Shown here in pieces: positions 29,088 to 38,151 of a DNA stretch of 64,000 nt. The notes beneath the pieces are model-generated. The model was not told the origin of the DNA. It saw only the letters and a program-made list of their open reading frames with translations, and did not search any database. The stretch's first letter is position 1; each line of letters starts with the position of its first letter. The DNA lies in contig JAIWNF010000014.1 in the NCBI GenBank assembly GCA_025093555.1, forward strand, positions 558,001 through 622,000. Direction: 5' to 3'. The position numbers and the translations under genes are program-made. The stretch is from Circinella umbellata. Taxonomy: Eukaryota; Mucoromycota; Mucoromycetes; Mucorales; Lichtheimiaceae.

Positions 29088-30049
29088 TTATTCATGCTCA
29101 CTATCATCCCCTCCTACTTCTACTTCTACTTCTACTTCTTCTGCTACTTTTCCAAGTATTTTTTGTTTTTCTTTCTCTTCTTCTTCCTCCTTCTTCATTT
29201 CTTCTACGACCTTTTTTTGCATCTTCTCATAGTAGTATTTACGATGACCAGAAAGAGTCGCGGGATCAACGCTCATGATTGCATGTGTCATCATCACCTT
29301 TTCATTATATGCGTACGCTTTTGATGTCGCAATGCGTTCGCGGTCGATTTCTTGTTGGATGCGCATCATTTCCAGCGACTCCTTATCCGTAGAATCCTCA
29401 TCTTCTGAAGAACGCTTTCTTTTGGTGGATTTTATGGCCTTGGCTTGATGTTTGCCAATAGGTCTTGGTTGGGTTTCCCCCACCACTTCCACTTCATTGT
29501 TCTCCTTGGGGAACCGAGGTTTCCACTTCTCTTCTACCTTAAGTAAATCCCATGCATGTCTCAATCCAAACGTCTTGCCACTATTAGCAGGGCGAAAGTC
29601 TACATATCTAGCACAGGTTTGCTCGTACTATTACTTTATTAGTTACTGCTTTATTAATTTAACTTGTCGTTAGGTTTAGATATAAATATGAAAAATTGAC
29701 TCACCCAATCGTCTTCGTTCTCGCCACTTTTTCTGGCCGCATACACTTTTGCATAACTGGCCGAGAAAAACTGACATTTTGCCGAGATGGAAGTGAATCG
29801 TGATTTCAATGAAGAGGGATCACGGTGCAATGGGTTGTCACAATTCTCGACAAATCCTTCCAGAACAGAAGACCATAAGCCTTCTTCAGTCAAGCTGGTG
29901 CCTATTGTTGGGTTGGTTGTAACACCCAGGTACGCCTTTACCAAAGCAATGTCTTCGACTTTGCTAAAATCAGGACCTTTTTTCTTGCGTCCATTGTCGA
30001 TCGCAGGAGTTGTAGGTCGAGTATTGGTAGTAGTGATGGCGTTGCTCAT
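29088..30049 (-). CDS. Harbinger accessory protein with SANT/Myb-like domain
   Basis: The second Harbinger gene. Such Myb/SANT-like proteins bind DNA near the element ends and help bring the transposase to the nucleus and target sites. Two minus-strand exons, 29705-30049 and 29088-29627, sum to 885 nt, 294 residues plus TAA. The trihelix-like region runs over FSKVEDIALVKAYLGVT, SSVLEGFVENCDNP and DPSSLKSRFTSISAKCQFF, then ARKSGENEDDW at the splice site and GLRHAWDLLKVEEKW. The C-terminal part has a nuclear-signal-like STKRKRSSEDE and a long acidic/basic coiled tail ending in repeated EVEVEVG. A diverged copy lies at 52,955-53,302. Confidence 0.88.
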
Positions 30050-30262
30050 TTTAAAAATATAAAATACAAATAAAAAATCAAGGAAATTTTTTTTTTTTTG
30101 AAGTCAAGCAGTTGTGATACTTCACAACTTTTATTGAAAAATTTAGAAAGTGTTACGATTAACAACATCGTAACAACTACCGCTGCAGGAGCTGAGTGTT
30201 AAACAAGTTGTTAAATTTAACATCACAACTACTGTAACAACCACCGCTGCGGATGGTCTCGA

Positions 30263-31075
30263 GAACGGTAAATTTTGTCACTTTGAAAAAATTAAATGTC
30301 ACTTTCCAAAAAATTAATGGCACTAAGTTGAAAATGAATGTCCCCTTTATGTCTAAAAACTTTGTCCTTTTGAAATAAAAGAAATGTCACAATAAGTTAA
30401 ATAAAATTGACCTGAAAATGATATGTATTTTCTGATTTCACTAAATGTTGCTTGTAATTAAATGCAAAATGCTCACATTTTAAAGCAGATTCTGAAAAAG
30501 AAAAGATGTGCTGAGAATCATTAATATATATTTTGATATGAACAGACACACATTTTCTAGCATGTTCTTGCTCACTTGATACTAATCATTTTGAGCGAAA
30601 GAAACGGTGACGGAGACGGTAAACTGTTTGGTCATTTTCCTCCTCTTCTTCTGATTGTGGCATGTCCACTTAAAATTGTAAATAACCAAATTAATGTCTT
30701 CGATTGTATATTATATAATTCAAAGTATAACACTTTTATATCTAAAAAGATGGTCTACTCAGAACTCTACTTTATTAAAACATTTAATAATTTGACGTTT
30801 TGAATGATTAGCGAATCCGTATAATACGGTTGGAGGTCATGGCTTCGCCTTAAAAAAATCATTTGAGTTCACTTTTCAATAAACTACATAAGCACACTTT
30901 GGATCCTAGCCAAGCTCGATGTTTATTTTTTCATTAGGCCATAGTTTGTTTTGGTGGTAGCAGTTGCATTATTCTAAACTCGCTTTTGTTGCCATCGAAA
31001 TTCTTCAAGATTAAGCACCTAATCCAAGTTTATTGTATTTGACATGTTTTCGGTTATGTTTCTTCCCGTTCTGCA
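30263..31075 (+). repeat. Left long terminal inverted repeat of the outer element
   Basis: The left arm matches the reverse complement of 36163-37460 almost base for base, apart from the 466-bp MITE present only on the right. The inner end is sharp: GTTCTGCA is shared (31068-31075 and 36163-36170) and the sequences then diverge. The arm contains spaced TGTCACTTT/TGTCCTTTT motifs that could be transposase-binding sites. A mirrored 75-codon frame in both arms is a by-product of the repeat. Confidence 0.9.
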
Positions 31076-31920
31076 TGTAGGGGAATTAATGAGGCAACAA
31101 TGGATTATCCATTATATTCCAAAACTTTTTAGAATAAAAGAACACATATGGTATGATCAGATTTGTTGGTCTGTATATAACTTGCTTCTTCACAATTCAA
31201 TAAGTCAGAGAGGATGGGAATATACCGATTTGTTTTCAACATATGCAAAGTGTCTTGAAAAGATCCATAACAGAGGGTCATTTGTTGGTAATATAAAGAA
31301 GTGTTCCTAAATGTTATATTTAATTAGAATGTACAGCGCAAATATTAAAGTCCTAGTTCAAATCTCTAGAAACCCTTCTCCGGGTAATGTCAAAGGTCCT
31401 GCACCTAAGCAAAACGCAAGGGAGAAAGTATCGGGAACCTGTGCTAAAACCAAGCACACTGAGCTACTTACATATCAATATATACCTTATTTGCTTTGGG
31501 GGTCGAACAATTAAGTTTAACTCAGGCCGCAACAAATAAGTTATGATAGCAGGGTAAGCAGTTTCAGTATAGCGACTGGTGGTAGCTGTGGTTGCAAGCG
31601 CATCTTTATGCCCATTTGAACTAGATTCACAATCATACTTAACTTTTTTAAAATCTTTTCCTTAAATCTACATGGCATATTCAATTCAACTTCTGAATGG
31701 CTCGTTTCTTCCAGCTCTTGTATTAGCACAAAATTGAGGTCTTAGAGACCCCCGGGATTGGCCGGAAATGACAGGACTCGCGAGCTAAGCTTTTGGAGTG
31801 GGCAAGCTGAGTTAGGATAACCTTTCTGTGTTTCCCATTACTAAAAATCTTGAACCCCTACAAAAAAAATATTTTACTACACACGCTTACTATACATCTA
31901 CTCTTACTTTTTCGCTCATA

Positions 31921-34492
31921 ATGGAGACAAATTCTAATACTTCAAATGACCAATTACGTTTGCCTTCATCATCTGCTCCAGTGATGTGGCATACCAACTT
32001 TACCCTTGGAGAGGATGGTTCAATGGTCTCAATTCCAAATCAGGAACAATCAACAACACCAGAAGCATCGTCACATGGTACTGATAACATTGAGGAGACT
32101 GTGGATGGGGAGAAAGAGCAGGAATGCGAAAGCTTGTCGCTTCTTGAGGAACGATGTGCGATGCTCATGGAGGAGCATCGCCAAAAAAAAGAATCTTTAG
32201 CTTTAGAGCTTAGAGTTTCTTTGGAAGAAGTTGAGAAAAGATGTGGAAACCATGTCGCAAAACTCCTCACCACAACCAAGGCTCGCTCTGGGTGGAATTC
32301 ATTCATATCCACAAAAAGGCAAGAAGAGCTGGACTCTGCTGAGGCAAATCAGGCACAGCTTGCTGAAGGTAATTATGATTTAATTATGAGTTTTCTGCAT
32401 AGATGCTAATTGTCTATTGTTTAATAGAAACATTGGAGGAGGGAATTAAACGCTATAGTGTAGCGTATAAGGAACCAGGCGTTGCAGACCACTTTAAGTC
32501 AGTCGCTGAGAAGTACAACTTGGGTACTGGGTTAAAAGGGTATGTGTCCAAGCTGATATGACAGAAAAGGCCTGCCGAATCCGAGCGAATCATGCGGCGG
32601 ACGCATATAACCGTATCTACGAAAGTATGCTATATCTACAACGGGAAACAGGGATAGAAAGCTTTGGGTGGTTTGGGTTTCCGTTCTCGCGTCCAAAAGA
32701 TGCTTCCTTCTTGTATAATCAGCTTCTGGGGACAAGTATGATTTAATTTTTTTTAAATTTTTTAAAAAGTAATACACATAATTTAATCGATAGTAAAAAA
32801 ATATTTTTTATTCTTTAAAAAAATAACTATAATAACTTCCAGCCAATTATAGGCAATCATTTCTATCTGACTGCCAGAAATTATCGAAATCCTCGAGCCA
32901 ATTCAGTTGTTCAAAAGGCTTATCCATTCTTCTCAATTCAACTATATTCATTTACTGTGATGGCAAAGTCAAAAAAACACAACATCAAAAACATAAAGGT
33001 GATAAGAAATCCCTTCCAGAGGACACTCAATGGTGTCTCTCTAATTTGCGCAATTTGACAACAAGAAAGTTCTATGATGCATTTGGCCATGAGTACAATT
33101 CAGTACAAAAAATTTCAAGAAGATATAAGAATATTATCAACAATGAACTGAAGGTGCCAAAAACATTGTGAACATTAGAAACGAGCATAACATATGGATG
33201 AAGTCGAAGAAGAATACTAACTACTGGCTAGAGAAAATAAGAGAAGAAACAGTCTCAAACACACATATTGAAGGCGCCCGATACGTTCAGGATGTTGTCA
33301 GGTCTGAAATTGACCAAATAAGAACCATGGATAATAGTCAGAATTAAGAAAAAGACGCCCAAACTGACAAAACTGATGAAGAAGCTACTGAGTATCATGA
33401 AGATGAGCAAAATAAAATTAATGAAACTGAAGAAGATGAAAGTGTCGAGGTAGAACCTTGGATTATGGAGAATGGCATCAATGTTACAAGTCTGTTCACT
33501 GAATATTATCAACGTGTCGAACAGTTTGTTAAGACTGAAGGTTTAATCCCAATTGAACCCCATGTTCAAGAGTTATCAGCGTTAAACCACATACTAGTTT
33601 TAAAACCATTGCAACATAGCAATATGATAAGAGAAGTGTTCACTGACGAGAATATTGAATATATCACAAATGAACAACTAAAAACGTCAATGAACTCCTC
33701 GCTTGATTTTACCAGTGATGAATTAACACAGTTAAACCTTGTATTGAAACATTTAATAAATCAAACCCAAAGTGTACATAATATCGCTACTAATCTTATG
33801 GTATTTTCCAATTCCTTGGATTACGAAAAACGCCGAGTCATCATAGGCATTGCAATGCTGTATGTACTATCAATAACTCTTATATGCTGATTAATGCTAA
33901 TGTGGAATTTCTTTCTATAGAGTATTAAAACTCCCTAAAGATCCAATCGTAGATATCACTGCTATTTCTGAATCAGAACTGTGGAGTATTTATTTCGACC
34001 CTTTTTATCTGCCATTATATCCGATAATGAAAGAAACACACTCTTAAGATGGTTAAACAAGCAAGCTGAGGACGATCTTTCAAGACCAGACGCATCCCTT
34101 ACAATGATCAACCAGTTACAGTTTGGTTTCAACCTTGGATTTGGTGAAGTGAAGATTAGTCAGCCGACATGCGATAAAGCAGCACTTTGCAACGACTTTG
34201 TGCGATTAACCCATCTAACCAAAGAATGCCTTGATAATCATCTTTTAGATGCTTCATTTAGTTTCCAAATTCATGGTAAGTACACTTACTTGTGATAGGT
34301 GTACAGTTTTTTTTATATTGACGTATTACAGGCTTTTCTGTTTCATTTTATATGACTCAACTACCATGTCATAAACTATACACGATGACTGAACTCGGTA
34401 AAGTACCGTTTCCGAAATCATTAAAAGACATATCGGCTTTCTGCTGCCCGCAAAATCTGCAATTTCTAATTCAGGTTACAAATGCTTTCTGA
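31921..34492 (+). pseudogene. Decayed orphan genes inside the long-TIR element; PD...ExK nuclease-like C-terminus
   Basis: A degenerate coding region on the plus strand. The first block (from ATG 31921) has a coiled coil (LEERCAMLMEEHRQKKESLA) and SGWNSFISTKRQEELDSAE, an HMG-box-like start. It is followed by KACRIRANHAADAYNRIYES in another frame. The middle block (about 32,990-33,900) has an acidic stretch and MENGINVTSLFTEYYQRV. The last block reads DPIVDITAISESELWSIYFD, SRPDASLTMINQL, LGFGEVK, DKAALCNDFVRLTHLTKECL and FPKSLKDISAF, with two plausible introns (about 33,857-33,920 and 34,276-34,331). RPD (Asp 34089-34091) and GEVK (Glu 34146-34148, Lys 34152-34154) have PD-(D/E)xK nuclease spacing. 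Frameshifts between blocks show it is not intact. From memory, similar ORFs are common in Mucoromycota genomes; no established name is known to me. Confidence 0.6.
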
Positions 34493-34801
34493 AGCCATTG
34501 CAAACCTAGTCTATCCCCTTCGATCATAAAAGAAAGGTCATCAAGATCAGTCAATATAAGTCTTCTTTATGAGTTTGTGGATCCCCACAGAAGCCGTAAA
34601 AGAACTTGCCATGATTTCTTTGGATAGTTGACATTAGTTTTTATTTTTTTTTAATTCCCTCTCATAGTAACAGACACACACATCCCCGTACATTTGCTTT
34701 TCATTTTCTATTTGCTTGTCGTAGCTAAAAATCTAGTACTACCTTTCATCTTGTAATTATTAATCGGTTATTTTTAATACCGATTATACTTCTTTTACTG
34801 C

Positions 34802-34807
<6 letters not shown>

Positions 34808-34836
<29 letters not shown>
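34808..34836. repeat. CT microsatellite
   Basis: About 14 uninterrupted CT dinucleotides inside the outer transposon, between its ORF remnants and the nested hAT-type element. Confidence 0.9.
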
Positions 34837-34837
<1 letters not shown>

Positions 34838-34931
34838 ACTCCTTATTATAACTGCAGCACTTTCTTATACAATGACTCATATTAATTATGAGCATTTTAC
34901 CATTCCCTTATCATCCGCAGTAATATTATTA

Positions 34932-35777
34932 CAGAGGGTCCCCGTTAATTTCATATCCGTTAATTTTCACACCTCAATAACTTCACCAAAAATCAAGGAA
35001 TGGTAAAAATAACATAAGAAAATTTTCACATCCCCCTTAATTTCATTTTCACAGCACTTAGCGGCATTGAATTCTTAACGGGTATGTAAATCAAAAAAAA
35101 ATTATGTGATGAATATAAGGATTGTAATTAAATTAGTATACAGGATGGGTTACTTTTTTTATTACGCTATTTACATGTTTTTTTAAGAGTTTATTCAATG
35201 TTTATTCTCTTCTTGTTTTTTGTCGCTTTAAGCCTTTAGATATCGTACTAATATCAGGTGCCTTAAACAACTTGAATTCATTTTTAGCCCATAATGCTAG
35301 TGATCGGTTTGTCATGGTTCGCGGGTTAAGTCTTTTTTTTCTCAGCCAGAATACTATACTGTTCAGCTGTCAAGCCGACGTTAGATTTGGTTACTGTCAT
35401 TTTGTTTTAGTATATATAGAGCAGAGATATAGAAAGATGGAAAAAAAATGAAACAATGGAATAATATAATAGATAAATTATCTCTGCATCTCTTGGGGAC
35501 TATATATAGCTTTTATTTTTTCAAAAAAAAGTCATAGATATGCTCAATAAAAAAAGAAATAGTTCCAAAAATCCATTAAGAGCGATAATATAGAAATAAG
35601 TTATTAATTAATACGTATTTTGATACATTAAAAGATACTGTATACAGTAGTAAGCTGAAGTATTCAATATATGCACATTCTTGGAAATAAATTTCATAGT
35701 ATCCGTTAATTTTCACACCCCTTTATTTTCACAAAAAAATTGGGAAATGGCCCTATGAAATTAACAGGGACCCTCTG
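34932..35777. mobile_element. Non-autonomous hAT-type element, 846 bp
   Basis: The ends are inverted: CAGAGGGTCCCCGTTAATTT on the left, CAGAGGGTCCCTGTTAATTT (reverse strand) on the right. A second inner copy of TCCGTTAATTTTCACACC lies near both ends. An exact 8-bp direct duplication TATTATTA flanks it at 34924-34931 and 35778-35785. CAGRG ends plus 8-bp duplication are the hAT superfamily hallmark. No transposase is encoded, so it must be mobilised in trans. Confidence 0.88.
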
Positions 35778-36162
35778 TATTATTATCTTCATTATCATCT
35801 CAGTAACATTATTATTATATTATTTACATCCGCAGTAGCTTTAGAAAATATGTAAATAGTGGATCATTTTATTAAATAAAAAGGGACATCTTTACATTAT
35901 CTTTTATTCTTTTATTTTCCTTTTATTACTTATATTTTATTTGGCTTGGTATTGTTCCGCCATAAAAATATTACATACGACATGCTTAATTAAGAAATGA
36001 CTATTTATTATACGTATAATTCTAGGTAGACGAAAATGTGTTTCAGCAAGTTTAAAGCGTTTTTTTTACTTAGATATTGTATGAGTTAACAGCCTTTATA
36101 CAGTAATAAAGTGCATAAATTGATTTTCTAAGGAGAGAAATGAGTGTATGGAGCGTATACTT

Positions 36163-37460
36163 TGCAGAACGGGAAGAAACATAACCGAAAACATGTCAAA
36201 TACATAAACTTGGATTAGGCGCTTAATCTTGAAGAATTTCGATGGCAACAAAACCGAGTTTAGAATAATGCAACTGCTACCACCAAAACAAACTATGGCC
36301 TAATGAAAAAATAAACATTGAGCTTGGCTAGGATCCAAAGTGTGCTTATTATGTAGTTTATTGAAAAGTGAACTCAAATGATTTTTTTTAAGGCGAAGCC
36401 ATGACCTCCAACCGTATTATACGGATTCGCAAATCATTCAAAACGTCAAATTATTAAATGTTTTAATAAAGTAGAGCTCTGAGTAGACCATCTTTTTAGA
36501 TATAAAAGTGTTATACTTTGAATTATATAATATACAATCGAAGACATTAATTTGTTTATTTACAATTTTGAGTGGACATGCCACAATCAAAAGAAGAGGA
36601 GGGAATTGACCAAACAGTTTACCGTCTCCGTCACCGTTTCTTTTGCTCAAAATGATTAGTATCAAGTAAGCAAGAACATGTTAGAAAATGTGTGTCTGTT
36701 CATATCAAAATATATATTAATGAATTCTCAGCACATCTTTTCTTTTTCAAAATCTGCTTTAAAATGTGAGCATTTTGCATTTAATTACAAGCAACATTTA
36801 GTGAAATCAGAAAATACATATCATTTTCAGGTCAATTTTATTTAACTTATTGTGACATTTCTTTTATTTCAAAAGGACAAAGTTTTTAGACATAAAGGGG
36901 ACATTCATTTTCGGGATTTGCTACGGACACCCCAAAAAATACTATATTAGGTAATTTCAATCCTTACGGACACCCCACTTTTATATTTTTTCAAAGATAC
37001 ATAACAATCTGATATAGTTACGTTGTATCCAGCCATTTATACATTATATACACAGTTATTATCGTTATATAACTTAAAAATGTTTATGAAACTTATATTA
37101 GCAGTTCAACGTTTTATAAAGATCGCTCAATATTTCTAATCTTCTCTTACTAAACCGTTATGTACACAAATGAGAGCTGTAGTCCACACGGACACAAGAC
37201 AAACAATAAGGAATAATGTGTACTCTTAATGATATATATAAGTGGTCATCAAATAAGGAGCAATATTGGTGTTGATAACGCTAGTACTCTAGTTTACATG
37301 GTCTAAGAAGTTGTTTGACAGTTTTTTATTTGTGGGGTGTCCGTAAGGTCAAAATATGAGGTGTCCGTAGCAATTCCCTTCATTTTCAACTTAGTGCCAT
37401 TAATTTTTTGGAAAGTGACATTTAATTTTTTCAAAGTGACAAAATTTACCGTTCTCACTG
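36163..37460 (-). repeat. Right long terminal inverted repeat of the outer element
   Basis: The reverse complement of 30263-31075 plus the six outermost bases. It is interrupted by a 466-bp MITE at 36913-37378 with its 9-bp duplication. Net length is about 823 bp against about 819 bp for the left arm. The outer boundary is fixed by the TA at 37461-37462 and by resumption of the MATE coding sequence. Confidence 0.9.
36913..37378. mobile_element. Mutator-like MITE, 466 bp, with 9-bp target duplication
   Basis: The ends GGGATTTGCTACGGACACCC and GGGAATTGCTACGGACACCT (reverse strand) are inverted. A second TTACGGACACCCCAC copy lies about 40-55 bp inside each end. An exact 9-bp duplication TTCATTTTC flanks it (36904-36912, 37379-37387). 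The undisturbed target can be read in the other arm of the host element (about 30,317-30,340), which proves the insertion boundaries. 9-bp duplication is typical of Mutator-like elements. There is no coding capacity. Confidence 0.9.
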
Positions 37461-38030
37461 TACATTTAACGCTTCAGTTATGTATTTTCTACGACACCAA
37501 ATTGCATCATACGTATTTTTCCTCTGATAAGGAAGCTGTTCGAACAGCAGAAGAGCCAATGCCAATAGCCGTCTTGTGTCATATTTTTATGGTAGGTATA
37601 TGTCTATAAATAAAAGTGTGCTCTTTATAATATAAATCAACTAAGGCTGAATAAAAATATACAGGAATTGAGTGCTGTTTTTTTCTCAACGTTGAATGCA
37701 TTAGGTAAACAACCCATAGTAGCCGCTTTTAATTTATCATCATATTGTATGGTTGGCCTACCCTTTGGGTTATGGATGACATACAGCTACGACTGGGGTT
37801 TAATTGGTATTTGGTCAAGTGTAGCCATGGCAGGTTTTATAAAATGTATCGGTGAAGGCATTATTTTACTTTTTATAATTGATTGGGAATCAGAATGTCG
37901 ACGAAGTAGCCGACGAATTGGTGCTCAAGAAATTTTTCCAAGTATACCTCTACCACCCCCAGCAATAGCAAATAATAATAATAATGCTATATACACTGTT
38001 AAAATACCCATTTTCTTCTCGACCTGTTAA
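37461..38030 (+). pseudogene. MATE-family transporter pseudogene, 3' fragment
   Basis: The continuation of the MATE gene after the 10-kb insertion. The frame runs FNASVMYFLRHQIAS, then a one-base shift in a T-run near 37,509 breaks it. It continues as SSDKEAVRTAEEPMPIAVLC, an intron (about 37,590-37,664), and ELSAVFFSTLNALGKQPIVA, SYCMVGLPFGLWMTYSYDWG and GIWSSVAMAGFIKCIGEGII. A hydrophilic tail follows and ends at 38,030. These match the last four helices of eukaryotic MATE transporters, including the LRG-G-Q and GLP-G landmarks. Confidence 0.87.
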
Positions 38031-38151
38031 TTAGTTAATATTATATGTAAAAAAAAAGAGTCAACAAAATCATGAACTTTATATCGTTTTATTTTACATG
38101 TAGAAAAAAAACATGATCAAAAGTCGTCTCTTTTCCTTATCAAATTATTCA

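Larger units (their letters stand above)
27418..30258. mobile_element. PIF/Harbinger transposon, two intact genes
   Basis: An autonomous-looking PIF/Harbinger element nested in the first bases of the outer element. Ends GACCATCCGCAGCGGTGGTT are inverted and perfect over the outer 26-28 bp at both termini (27416-27443 and 30233-30260). The 3-bp duplication is best read as TGA: TGA at 27415-27417 on the left, TcGA at 30259-30262 on the right with one extra C. The element carries a DDE transposase (plus strand) and a SANT/Myb-like second protein (minus strand), convergent and only about 65 bp apart. That is the classic Harbinger arrangement. Both genes are free of stops and frameshifts. It belongs to the same family as the decayed copy ending at 53,497. 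Confidence 0.92.
27412..37460. mobile_element. Outer long-TIR transposon (TA target duplication), with three nested insertions
   Basis: The terminal inverted repeats are about 820 bp. The left arm is 27412-27417 plus 30263-31075 (split by the Harbinger); the right arm is 36163-37460 (split by a MITE). The outermost bases read CACTGAGAACGGTAAATTTT on the left and CAGTGAGAACGGTAAATTTT (reverse strand) on the right. TA flanks both ends (27410-27411, 37461-37462), as in the Tc1/mariner/pogo superfamily. Removing the element plus one TA joins the MATE frame exactly. After deducting the nested Harbinger, hAT-type and Mutator-like insertions the element is about 5.9 kb. Its interior (about 31.9-34.5 kb) has decayed orphan ORFs and no recognisable mariner transposase. 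The subterminal regions repeat TGTCACTTT-like units. The two arms differ at only scattered positions, so the insertion is not old. Confidence 0.85.

Noticed and set aside
29088..29324. Plus-strand hydrophobic ORF rich in Phe/Tyr
   Set aside because: It is the antisense of the acidic EVEVEVG tail of the Harbinger accessory protein.
30576..36665. A duplicated 75-codon gene (30,576-30,803 and 36,438-36,665)
   Set aside because: The two copies are mirror images lying in the two arms of the inverted repeat; no domain, and the similarity is explained by the TIR.
27413..37459. A 3-bp ACT target duplication for the outer element
   Set aside because: ACT flanks GAGAACGG on both sides, but the TA reading explains the tips better (CASTGAG) and restores the MATE frame exactly, while the ACT reading leaves an in-frame stop.
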